Assembly (NCBI RefSeq): GCF_016863015.1
Contig: NZ_BOOB01000017.1
Coordinates: 1-64,000 of the forward strand
DNA length: 64,000 bases
DNA from: Microbispora amethystogenes
GTDB lineage: Bacteria > Actinomycetota > Actinomycetes > Streptosporangiales > Streptosporangiaceae
Reading direction: 5' to 3'
The notes under the pieces: model-generated
The model's database searches: none
Seen by the model: only the letters and a program-made list of their open reading frames with translations
Told to the model about the DNA's origin: nothing
Position numbers and translations under genes: made by a program
Part shown: positions 55,426 through 63,221 of the stretch, in pieces
Numbering within the stretch: position 1 is the stretch's first letter
Layout: every line of letters starts with the position of its first letter

Positions 55426-56822
55426 GCGCTCACGCCTTCCTGCTCACACAGCCAGCCGACGATGCCCTCGACCGCGTCGCGGCAGCCGCCGCACCCGGTG
55501 GTGGCCCTCGTCGCGGCGGCCACGGCCTCCACGTCACGCGCGCCGGACTCCCAGCACGCCCTGATCTGGCCCTTCGTCACGTTGTTGCACTGGCAGACCC
55601 GGGCCGAGTCCGGCATCCGGGTCGGGTTGTCGGCCGTCGCCGCGGCGCCCACGCCGGGGAACAGCAGGCCGGTCCGGTCGCCCGGGAGCGGCCCGCCCCG
55701 GTCGAACAGCTGGGTGAGCGTGCCCACGGCGGAGGTCTCGCCCAGCAGGATCGCGCCGACCAGCCGGCCGTCGCGGATGACGAGCTTGCGGTAGGTGCCC
55801 TTGTGCCGGTGGGAGAAGCGGACGATCTCCGCCTCCTCGTCGGTCAGGTGGGTCTCGCCCATCGCCGCGAGCTCCACGCTCTTGGCCTTCAGCCGGGTGA
55901 CCAGCCGCGAGCCCCGGTAGCGGGCGCCCTTGTCGGCCCCGGTCAGCAGGTCGGCGAGCACCGACGCCTGCTCCCAGGCCGGCGCCACCAGGCCGTAGAC
56001 CCGGCCGGCGTGCTGCGCGCACTCCCCGACGGCGAAGATCGACGGATCGTCGGTGCGCAGCTCGTCGTCGACGACGACGCCGCGCTCGACCTCCAGCCCC
56101 GCGTCGCGGGCGAGCCCGACGACCGGGCGCACGCCGCAGGCGACCACCACCAGGTCGGCGTCGACGAGCTCCTCCCCCGCGAGTTCGACGTGCCGCTCCC
56201 GCACCGCGGTCACGGTGACGCCGGTGCGGATGGCGACGCCGAGCGAGCCGAGCGTCTCGCGCAGGATGAGCCCGGCCTCCGCGTCGAGCTGGCGCTCCAT
56301 CAGGTGGTCGCGCACGTGCAGCAGCGTCACCGGGACGCCCCGGCCGGCCAGCCCGCGCGCGGCCTCGATGCCGAGCAGCCCGCCGCCGATCACGACCGCG
56401 CTGCGCGCGCTCGCGGCGGCCTCCCTGATCCGGTCGCAGTCGTCCAGCGTGCGGAACGCCGTCGCCCGCTCCACGCCGGGGATCGCCGGGATCACCGGCT
56501 CGCTGCCCGTGGCCAGCACGAGCACGTCGTACGGCTCGCGCGTCCCGTCCGCCGCGACGACGGTCCGGGCGTCACGGTCGATCGCGGTGACCTCGACGCC
56601 GAGGTGCGCGGTCACGTTGTGCTCGGCGTGCCAGCGGGGGCCGAGCAGCCGGACCTGGTCCGGCCGCGACGTGCCGGCCACCACGTTCGACAGCAGCACC
56701 CGGTTGTACGGCTGCCAGGCCTCGGCGCCGAACACGGTGATCTTGACGTGCCGGTCCCGGGCGCGCACCTCGCTGACGAGACGCGCGCCGGCCATGCCGT
56801 TCCCCACCACGACGAGCCTCAC
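55422..56822 (-). CDS. Nitrate reductase electron-transfer flavoprotein with BFD domain
   Basis: A 466-residue FAD/NAD(P)H oxidoreductase. RLVVVGNGMAGARLVSEVR and ATGSEPVIPAIPGVE mark the FAD part; VIGGGLLGIEAARGL binds NAD(P)H. The C-terminal BFD [2Fe-2S] module reads RVCQCNNVTKGQ and TGCGGC. It is a paralogue of the NirB N-terminal half. Placed between the nitrate reductase and nirB with overlaps on both sides, it most likely passes electrons from NAD(P)H to the nitrate reductase. Confidence 0.92.
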   Translation of the reverse strand: MRLVVVGNGMAGARLVSEVRARDRHVKITVFGAEAWQPYNRVLLSNVVAGTSRPDQVRLLGPRWHAEHNVTAHLGVEVTAIDRDARTVVAADGTREPYDVLVLATGSEPVIPAIPGVERATAFRTLDDCDRIREAAASARSAVVIGGGLLGIEAARGLAGRGVPVTLLHVRDHLMERQLDAEAGLILRETLGSLGVAIRTGVTVTAVRERHVELAGEELVDADLVVVACGVRPVVGLARDAGLEVERGVVVDDELRTDDPSIFAVGECAQHAGRVYGLVAPAWEQASVLADLLTGADKGARYRGSRLVTRLKAKSVELAAMGETHLTDEEAEIVRFSHRHKGTYRKLVIRDGRLVGAILLGETSAVGTLTQLFDRGGPLPGDRTGLLFPGVGAAATADNPTRMPDSARVCQCNNVTKGQIRACWESGARDVEAVAAATRATTGCGGCRDAVEGIVGWLCEQEGVSA

Positions 56823-59002
56823 GCGTCACGCTCCCTGTCCTCGGCGGAGTCCCCACCTGTGCACCGTTCGAGAGCGGCGGCGCAGACCTTGAACTCCGGC
56901 ATCCGCGACATCGGGTCGAGTGCCGGGTTGGTGAGCAGGTTGACGCCCTCCCAGTGGAACGGCATGAACACGGTGTCGGGCCGGATCGAGGCGTTGACGC
57001 GGGCCACCGCCTCGGCGGCGCCGCGGCGGCTGCGCACCCGCACGAGGTCGCCGGACGCGATGCTCAGCCGTTCGGCGAGCTCGGGGTGCACCTCCACGAA
57101 GACCTCCGGCGCGACCTGGTTGAGCGGCCGGATGCGGCGCGTCTGCGCCCCCGACTGGTAGTGGGCGAGCACCCGCCCGGAGGTCAGGTAGAGGGGGAAC
57201 TCCTCGTCCACGTCCTCGGCAGGCGGGCGGTGGTCCACCGGCACCATGCGGGCCCGGCCGTCGGGGGTGGCGAAGCGGTCCAGGAAGGGCCGCGGCGTCC
57301 CCGGGTGCGGTTCCGTCCCGGCTTCGGTCTCGGTCTCGGTGGCGGGGCAGGGCCAGAACACGCCGGTCTCGGCCGCGATCCGCTCGTAGGTGATGCCGGA
57401 GTAGTCGGCGACGCCTCCGGCGGAGGCCCGGCGCAGCTCGTCGAAGACGGTGCGCGGGTCGGCGGGGAACTTCTCGCCGCAGCCGAGCCGCTCGGCGAGG
57501 CCGCCGAGGATCCGCAGGTCGCTGCGCGCGCCCGGCGGCGGCGCGGCGGCCTGGCGGCGCAGCAGCACCCGGCCCTCGAGGTTGGTCATCGTGCCCGACT
57601 CCTCGGCCCACTGGGTCGTGGGGAGCACGACGTCGGCCATCGCCGCGGTCTCCGACAGCACGAAGTCGGCGACGACGAGCAGGTCCAGCGCGGCCAGCCG
57701 CTCCGTCACGTGCCCGGCGCGCGGCGCGGAGACGACGGGGTTGGAGCCGAACAGCAGCAGCGCCCTCGGCCCCTCCGGAGTGCCGAGCGCGTCGAGCAGT
57801 TCGTACGCCGACCTGCCGGGTCCGGGCAGGTCGGCGGGGTCGACGCCCCACACGGCCGCGACGTGCGCCCGCGCCGCCGGGTCGTCGATCTTGCGGTAGC
57901 CGGGGAGCTGGTCGGCCTTCTGGCCGTGCTCCCGGCCGCCCTGGCCGTTGCCCTGGCCGGTCACGCAGCCGTACCCGGAGCCCTCCCGGCCCGGCAGGCC
58001 GAGGGTGAGCGCCAGGTTGACGAACGCGGTGACGGTGTCGGTGCCCTTGGCGTGCTGCTCCGCACCCCGGCCGGTCAGGATCATCGCGCGTCCGGCCTCG
58101 CCGAGGATGCGTACGGCCTCCCGCATCCGGGCGACGGGGACGCCGGTGAGGCGCTCCACCCGCTCGGGCCACCAGGCCGACACGGAGTCGCGCACGGCCT
58201 CGAAGCCGGTGGTGCGCGCGGCGAGGTAGCCGAGGTCGGCGTAGCCCTCGGCGACCGCGATGTGCAGCAGGCCCAGCGCCAGCGCGAGGTCGGTGCCCGG
58301 GGTGGCCTGCAGGTGCAGGTCGGCCAGCCGGGCGGTCTGCGTGAGGCGGGGGTCGATCACGACGAGCCGGCCGCCCCGGGACCGCATCGCGGTCAGGTGC
58401 CGCACGAAGGGGGGCATGGTCTCGGCGACGTTCCCCCCGGCGAGCAGCACCGCGTCCGCCCGGCCGATGTCGGTGATGGGGAACGGCAGGCCGCGGTCCA
58501 TCCCGAAGGCGCGGTTGACGGCGGCCGCCGCCGAGGACATGCAGAACCGGCCGTTGTAGTCGATCTGGCTGGTCCGCAGCGCCACCCGCGCGAACTTGCC
58601 GAGCTGGTAGGCCTTCTCGTTGGTCAGCCCGCCGCCGCCGAACACCGCCACGGCGTCCGGGCCGTGCTCGGCCCGGACGGCCCGCAGGCGCCCGGCGGTG
58701 TAGTCGAGCGCCTCCTCCCAGGTCACCGGCTTCCCGTGGAGCAGCGGGGTGGTGATCCGTTCGGGTGAGGTCAGCAGTTCGGCCGCCGTCCAGCCCTTCT
58801 GGCACAGGCCGCCGGCGTTGGCCGGGATGTCCTCCCTCGGGGTGATCTCGCCGTTCGCGACGTGCATGCCGCACTGCAGGGCGCAGTACGGGCAGTGCGT
58901 GGCCGAGCCCACTGTGGTGTCCCCGTGGACCTGTGACATCACAGGACCGGGAGCGTGTAGTGAGATCGGCATGGATCCGATGGTGGGTACAGGCGGTTTC
59001 AC
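56819..59002 (-). CDS. nasA: Assimilatory nitrate reductase catalytic subunit (NasA/NarB type)
   Basis: A 727-residue molybdopterin (bis-MGD) enzyme that reduces nitrate to nitrite. The [4Fe-4S] site is THCPYCALQCGM with the fourth Cys in GGLCQKG. FCMSSAAAAVNRAFGMDRGLPFP gives the active-site Cys expected as the Mo ligand in this group. The C-terminal molydopterin dinucleotide-binding domain reads LYLTSGRVLAHYQSGAQTRR. The length fits the cytoplasmic enzyme. GTG at 59002 has GAAGGG eight bases upstream; ATG starts at 58972 and 58939 are possible. Confidence 0.92.
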   Translation of the reverse strand: MKPPVPTIGSMPISLHAPGPVMSQVHGDTTVGSATHCPYCALQCGMHVANGEITPREDIPANAGGLCQKGWTAAELLTSPERITTPLLHGKPVTWEEALDYTAGRLRAVRAEHGPDAVAVFGGGGLTNEKAYQLGKFARVALRTSQIDYNGRFCMSSAAAAVNRAFGMDRGLPFPITDIGRADAVLLAGGNVAETMPPFVRHLTAMRSRGGRLVVIDPRLTQTARLADLHLQATPGTDLALALGLLHIAVAEGYADLGYLAARTTGFEAVRDSVSAWWPERVERLTGVPVARMREAVRILGEAGRAMILTGRGAEQHAKGTDTVTAFVNLALTLGLPGREGSGYGCVTGQGNGQGGREHGQKADQLPGYRKIDDPAARAHVAAVWGVDPADLPGPGRSAYELLDALGTPEGPRALLLFGSNPVVSAPRAGHVTERLAALDLLVVADFVLSETAAMADVVLPTTQWAEESGTMTNLEGRVLLRRQAAAPPPGARSDLRILGGLAERLGCGEKFPADPRTVFDELRRASAGGVADYSGITYERIAAETGVFWPCPATETETEAGTEPHPGTPRPFLDRFATPDGRARMVPVDHRPPAEDVDEEFPLYLTSGRVLAHYQSGAQTRRIRPLNQVAPEVFVEVHPELAERLSIASGDLVRVRSRRGAAEAVARVNASIRPDTVFMPFHWEGVNLLTNPALDPMSRMPEFKVCAAALERCTGGDSAEDRERDA

Positions 59003-59187
59003 CGCTGGGTCCCTTCTGTTACCGCTGTGCTACAAGGCGCCAACCGCGCTAACTTCGGCGATCGCGGCGTGGTGAGAGACCTCGTCGTCTCCGGAGCTCA
59101 CTTGTGCTGTCGCCGCCGGTGAGACGTACGGCGGAAAAGAGCGGGCGCCGCACGGGCGCCCGCCGGGGTTGGGGGTCCGGTGACGGG

Positions 59188-60558
59188 TCAGACGCGCGCC
59201 GCCGCCAGGCTGGGGGCCGTCTTCGCGCCGAGGGTCCGCATGTAGCAGAACCAGGTGACGGCGAAGCACAGCGCGTAGAACGCGGCGAAGGCCGCCAGCG
59301 CCGCGCCCGCGCCGCCCGTGGCGGCGATGGAGCTGCCGAACCCGCGGTTGATGAAGAAGCCGCCGAACGCGCCGATCGCGGAGATGAAGCCGATGGCCGC
59401 CGACGCGTCGCGCTTGCCGGTGCGCAGCGCCTCCTCGTACGCGGGCGTGCCGGGCTCGACGCCCGCGACGGCCTTGGCGCGGAAGATGGCGGGGATCATC
59501 CGGTACGTGGAGCCGTTGCCGATCCCCGCGGTGCCGATCAGCAGCATGAAGGCCACGAAGAACAGCGCGAAGTTGTGGACGGACATGGCCTGCCACACGA
59601 GGAGCACCGCGCCGATCATCGCGGCGAAGTTCCAGAACGTGACCGAGGCGCCGCCGAGGCGGTCCGACAGCCAGCCGCCGGCGGGCCGGATGAGCGAACC
59701 GATCAGCGGGCCGAGGAACGCCAGCGAGACCATCGAGGCGTGCTCGGCGAACTGCGACTTGATCAGCAGCGGGAAGGCCGTCGAGTAGCCGATGAACGAG
59801 CCGAATGTGCCGATGTAGAGGAGCGACATGATCCACGTCTGGGCCCGGCCGGCCGCCTTGGCCATCTCCCTCGGCTCGGCCTTGGCCGAGGTGAGGTTGT
59901 TCATGAAGAAGTACGCCCCGGCGGCGGCGAGCAGGATGAACGGCACCCAGAACAGTCCGGCCGCGGCGAGCCCGAAGCCCCCGATGACCAGCGGCATCAG
60001 CAACTGCACCGAGCTGACGCCGATGTTGCCGCCCGCGGCGTTCAGGCCGAGGGCCGCACCCTGCTTGTTCTGCGGGTAGAAGTAGGTGATGTTGGCCATG
60101 CTGGAGGCGAAGTTGCCGCCGCCGAACCCGGCCGTCGCCGCGATGGCGAGGAACGCCCAGTAGGGCGTGCCCGGGTCGTTCACCGCGAACGCCAGCAGCA
60201 CCGCCGGCACCAGCAGCAGCAGCGCGCTGACCACCGTCCAGTTGCGCCCGCCGAACCGCGCGGGCGCGAAGGTGTAGGGGATGCGCAGCGCGGAGCCGAC
60301 GAGGTTGGGCAGGGAGACGATCCAGAACAGCTGGTCGGTGGAGAACTTGTAGCCGCCGAGCTTGACGGCGACGATGCTCCAGACGGTCCACAGCGTGAAG
60401 CCCAGGTGCTCGGCCAGGATCGAGAACACCAGGTTGCGCCGGGCCGTCCTCTTCCCGGTGCCCTCCCAGAACGCGGGATCGTCCGGCCGCCAGTCACCGA
60501 TCCACCGGCCCTTCCCTGGCTCGCCGGTAGCCGTGTTCGCCGCCTGCGTCACGGTCAT
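59188..60558 (-). CDS. narK: Nitrate/nitrite transporter NarK
   Basis: A 456-residue major facilitator protein with 12 membrane segments. The nitrate signature appears twice: FGGGNFASSMANITYFYPQNKQGAALGLNAAGGNIG and, in the second half, GTAGIGNGSTYRMIPAIF. The cytoplasmic loop SDRLGGASVTFW is typical of the family. It begins the nitrate gene row, 185 bases ahead of nasA. The upstream region has inverted repeats and GTTAC/GAAAC half-sites that could be controlled by GlnR or by the NnaR-like protein. Confidence 0.95.
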   Translation of the reverse strand: MTVTQAANTATGEPGKGRWIGDWRPDDPAFWEGTGKRTARRNLVFSILAEHLGFTLWTVWSIVAVKLGGYKFSTDQLFWIVSLPNLVGSALRIPYTFAPARFGGRNWTVVSALLLLVPAVLLAFAVNDPGTPYWAFLAIAATAGFGGGNFASSMANITYFYPQNKQGAALGLNAAGGNIGVSSVQLLMPLVIGGFGLAAAGLFWVPFILLAAAGAYFFMNNLTSAKAEPREMAKAAGRAQTWIMSLLYIGTFGSFIGYSTAFPLLIKSQFAEHASMVSLAFLGPLIGSLIRPAGGWLSDRLGGASVTFWNFAAMIGAVLLVWQAMSVHNFALFFVAFMLLIGTAGIGNGSTYRMIPAIFRAKAVAGVEPGTPAYEEALRTGKRDASAAIGFISAIGAFGGFFINRGFGSSIAATGGAGAALAAFAAFYALCFAVTWFCYMRTLGAKTAPSLAAARV

Positions 60559-60659
60559 CGTTCCTCCTGCGTCTCGTGTCAGCTGGGGGCGTCTTTCTCA
60601 GCTGGGGACCGGTACCGACGCTAGGAAGGGGTCGTTACGCACTTTGACGATGTGTGATC

Positions 60660-60683
60660 GTGCGGCCGTTACATGTGCCGCAC
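60660..60683. promoter_or_regulatory. Inverted repeat in the narK promoter region
   Basis: GTGCGGC (60660-60666), 10-base spacer containing GTTAC, GCCGCAC (60677-60683). It lies about 100 bases upstream of the narK start and is the best local candidate for a regulator site. Confidence 0.45.
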
Positions 60684-60716
60684 CCCGGAAACATGCAATC
60701 CACAGGCATAACGGAT

Positions 60717-60732
60717 GCAACACCGCGGAAAC
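60717..60732. promoter_or_regulatory. Possible GlnR half-box upstream of narK
   Basis: GCAAC-N6-GAAAC matches the GTnAC-N6-GAAAC layout of GlnR sites with one mismatch. Only one of the two expected pairs is convincing, so support is weak. Confidence 0.3.
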
Positions 60733-61095
60733 GATCGGTCGCCCGCGCGGGGCTCCGCGTTAAGGCCGCGTGTCACCGGCCGCACCCGTGCCGCCCGGCG
60801 CCCGGTACGCGGTGGTCGCACGCCGTCACGGAAGGCCGGCGCCCTGGCCACAGAGAATTCGCGGAGCACCTCATGCGGCCATTTCACGACATTCCCGTGA
60901 TCACGGTACTGCTGTTTCGTGACCGGGGTGCGCCGTTTCCGCCCCCGGAGTGGCACCGGCATGGCACGGACATTTCGGCTGACATGTGACCGGTTTCCCG
61001 GCCGCAGGAATATCCGCGGTGACGGACGGGGATATCGAAGCCGCCTCCCGCCTGATGCGGGCCCGCGAGGGCCCGCACCCACCCGGGAGGACGGA

Positions 61096-61911
61096 TTGCC
61101 AGCGATCTCGCGTCGCGCGTTCCTGTCGTCGGCGTACCTGTCCGTGGCGCTGCTGTCCGCGCAGGGCGGGATCACCGCACTGGCCGGGCCCGCCCTGGCG
61201 GCCCGCGGCCCCCGGCGGCCGCGCGTGTACACCCGCTCCGAGTGGCAGGCCGACCCGCCCAGGAGCAAGGCCGAGGTGCTCGACCGGGCCCCCGACCGGC
61301 TCGTCGTCCACCACACGGCGACGGCGAACACCGGCGCGGCCGACCTCGAGGCGGCCTTCCGGCTGTCCCGGGCGATCCAGCGCTACCACATGCGGCGCAA
61401 CGGCTGGGAGGACATCGGCGAGCAGTTCACGGTCAGCCGGGGCGGCTACGTCCTGGAAGGCCGCAACCGCTCGCTGCCGGCCGCCGAGGCGGGTAAGCAC
61501 GTGCTGGGGGCGCAGGCGGCCGACCACAACGACCACACGCTGGGCATCGAGACCGAGGGGACCTACACCTCCTGCCTGCCGCCCGCCCGGCAGCTTGCCG
61601 CGCTGACCTCCCTGCTGGCGTGGCTGTGCGACACGTACGAGCTGGACCCCCGTGTGGCCATCGTCGGCCACCGCGACCTCAACCGGACCGCCTGCCCGGG
61701 CGACCGCCTCTACGCGTACCTGCCGCAGCTGCGGGCCGACGTGGCGCGCCGCCTGGGCGGCCGGGCGCCCCGCCGCCTCGGGGCCGTGCCGCCGTGGCCG
61801 GCGCTGCCGGACGGCTCCGTCGAGGGCACGGCGCTCGTCGGCGACCTGCCGTTCGAGCACGGCCCGGCGGTCGGCCCGCACGACCTGACCCGGCACCCCC
61901 GCGTCCTCTGA
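61096..61911 (+). CDS. Tat-exported peptidoglycan amidase (PGRP/Amidase_2)
   Basis: A 271-residue secreted N-acetylmuramoyl-L-alanine amidase-type protein. The start MPAISRRAFLSSAYLSVALLS has a twin-arginine motif (SRRAFL), with an AxA-type site near 31-36. The catalytic domain begins RVYTRSEWQADPP and has zinc ligands in LVVHHTATANTG (His72/73), DHNDHTLGIETEGTY and VGHRDLNRTACPGD (Cys200). TTG at 61096 is chosen because GGGAGGACGGA precedes it and the signal peptide begins there; the longer upstream frame would bury the signal peptide. Confidence 0.88.
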   Translation: MPAISRRAFLSSAYLSVALLSAQGGITALAGPALAARGPRRPRVYTRSEWQADPPRSKAEVLDRAPDRLVVHHTATANTGAADLEAAFRLSRAIQRYHMRRNGWEDIGEQFTVSRGGYVLEGRNRSLPAAEAGKHVLGAQAADHNDHTLGIETEGTYTSCLPPARQLAALTSLLAWLCDTYELDPRVAIVGHRDLNRTACPGDRLYAYLPQLRADVARRLGGRAPRRLGAVPPWPALPDGSVEGTALVGDLPFEHGPAVGPHDLTRHPRVL

Positions 61912-61931
61912 CGTACGCGGGGGCGGCGGCC

Positions 61932-63188
61932 TCAGAGCACTTCTACGTTGGGCCCGCGGCAGCGGTTGCGGGTGTCGAGGACGAAGGCGCTCTCGCGCCG
62001 GACCATCGCAAAGTCGAAGCAGTCGTGGTCGGTGAGGATCACGACGGCGTCGGCCGCGGCCGCCTCCCGCGCCGTCGGCTCGGCGATCGCCACCCCCTCC
62101 GGCACGAAGGCGAGGTCGACGTGCGGATCCGCCGCGTACACCCGCGCGCCGAGCCTGCGCAGGAGCCTCGCCACCTCCAATGCGGGAGACTCGCGGCAGT
62201 CGCCGGTGTTCCTCTTGTACGACAGGCCGAGCAGGAGCACCCGGCTGCCGTTGACGGGCTTGCGCCGCTCGTTCAGCCCCAGCACCAGCCGGTCGACGAC
62301 GTGCGCGGGCATGTGCTCGTTGACGTCGTTGGCGAGCTCCACGAACCGGAAACTGTGCCCCAGGCTGCGCTTGACCTTCCAGGACAGGTACGACGGGTCG
62401 ATGGGCAGGCAGTGGCCGCCGACGCCGGGCCCCGGAGTGAAGCGCATGTAGCCGAACGGCTTGGTGGACGCCGCGTCGATGGCCTCCCACACGTCGATGC
62501 CGAGTTGCCGGGCGAAGACCGACAGCTCATTCACCAGCGCGATGTTGACGTGCCTGAAGGTGTTCTCCAGCAGCTTGCACAACTCGGCCACCTGCGGCGA
62601 CGACACCGGGACGACCCGCTCGACGACCGATTCGTAGAAGGCGCGCACCTTCGCGAGGGACGCCTCGTCGACGCCGGAGACGACCTTCGGCGTGTTCTCC
62701 AGGCGCCAGCGCGGGTTGCCGGGGTCGATCCGCTCGGGGCTGTAGCCGAGGTGGAAGTCGCCGGGAGCGCGCAGGCCCGAGCCCTCCTCCAGGATCGGCC
62801 GCAGATACTCCTCGGTCGTGCCCGGATAGGTGGTCGACTCCAGCACCACGGTCGCGCCGGGCCGCAGGAGCGGGGCGAGCGACCGGCCCGCCGAGGCGAT
62901 GTGGGTGAGGTCGGGCACGCCGTCGGTCAGCGGCGTCGGCACGGTGATCACGCAGACGTCGAAGCCATCGGCGTCGGCGTAGTCCGCGCTGGCCCGGTAG
63001 CGGCCCGTCCCGTGGGCGGCGGCGAGCGCGTCGTCGCCGACGTCCTCGACGTACGACTGACCGGCGTTGAGCCGCTTGACCCGCAGCTCGTCGACCTCGA
63101 CGCCCACCACGTCGAACCCGGCCCGCACCGCGCGAACCGCCAGCGGCAGGCCGACGTACCCCTGCCCGACCACGACCAGCTTCTCCAT
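61932..63188 (-). CDS. UDP-sugar 6-dehydrogenase (UDP-ManNAc/GlcNAc or UDP-glucose type)
   Basis: A 418-residue NAD-dependent enzyme that oxidises a nucleotide sugar twice to the uronic acid. The N-terminal Rossmann fold reads LVVVGQGYVGLPLAVRAVRAG; TVPTPLTDG and ESTTYPGTTEE follow. The catalytic Cys260 is in GPGVGGHCLPIDPSYL. LELANDVNEHMP-like and GLSYKRNTGDCRESPAL segments are closest to the WecC/WbpA group that uses N-acetyl-hexosamines, so ManNAc or GlcNAc substrates are more likely than glucose. ATG at 63188 fits the fold; the next gene (rmlB) is just upstream on the same strand. Confidence 0.88.
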   Translation of the reverse strand: MEKLVVVGQGYVGLPLAVRAVRAGFDVVGVEVDELRVKRLNAGQSYVEDVGDDALAAAHGTGRYRASADYADADGFDVCVITVPTPLTDGVPDLTHIASAGRSLAPLLRPGATVVLESTTYPGTTEEYLRPILEEGSGLRAPGDFHLGYSPERIDPGNPRWRLENTPKVVSGVDEASLAKVRAFYESVVERVVPVSSPQVAELCKLLENTFRHVNIALVNELSVFARQLGIDVWEAIDAASTKPFGYMRFTPGPGVGGHCLPIDPSYLSWKVKRSLGHSFRFVELANDVNEHMPAHVVDRLVLGLNERRKPVNGSRVLLLGLSYKRNTGDCRESPALEVARLLRRLGARVYAADPHVDLAFVPEGVAIAEPTAREAAAADAVVILTDHDCFDFAMVRRESAFVLDTRNRCRGPNVEVL

Positions 63189-63221
63189 GTAGGACCCCCG
63201 TCCCCTGGCAGTCACGATGTC

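Larger units (their letters stand above)
60559..61095. other. Divergent intergenic region, narK / amidase
   Basis: A 537-base gap without a convincing gene (ORFs through it are GC-driven). The narK side contains the inverted repeat at 60660-60683 and the half-sites at 60634-60638, 60668-60672 and 60717-60732. The middle holds the palindrome CGTGATCACG (60896-60905). The last 60 bases lead to GGGAGGACGGA, the ribosome site of the amidase. I looked for a c-di-AMP (ydaO-type) riboswitch before the cell-wall hydrolase and could not recognise one. Confidence 0.5.

Noticed and set aside
53125-55794. Open frame of 889 codons antisense to nirB
   Set aside because: Shadow frame; composition is that of antisense GC-rich DNA, and nirB cofactor motifs are intact on the minus strand.
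60919-61095. Upstream extension of the amidase frame to 60919
   Set aside because: The TTG at 61096 has a strong ribosome site and starts a twin-arginine signal peptide; the extension would put 59 residues ahead of it.
60906-61095. c-di-AMP (ydaO-type) riboswitch before the cell-wall hydrolase
   Set aside because: Such elements precede some actinobacterial cell-wall hydrolase genes, but the conserved core could not be recognised here.
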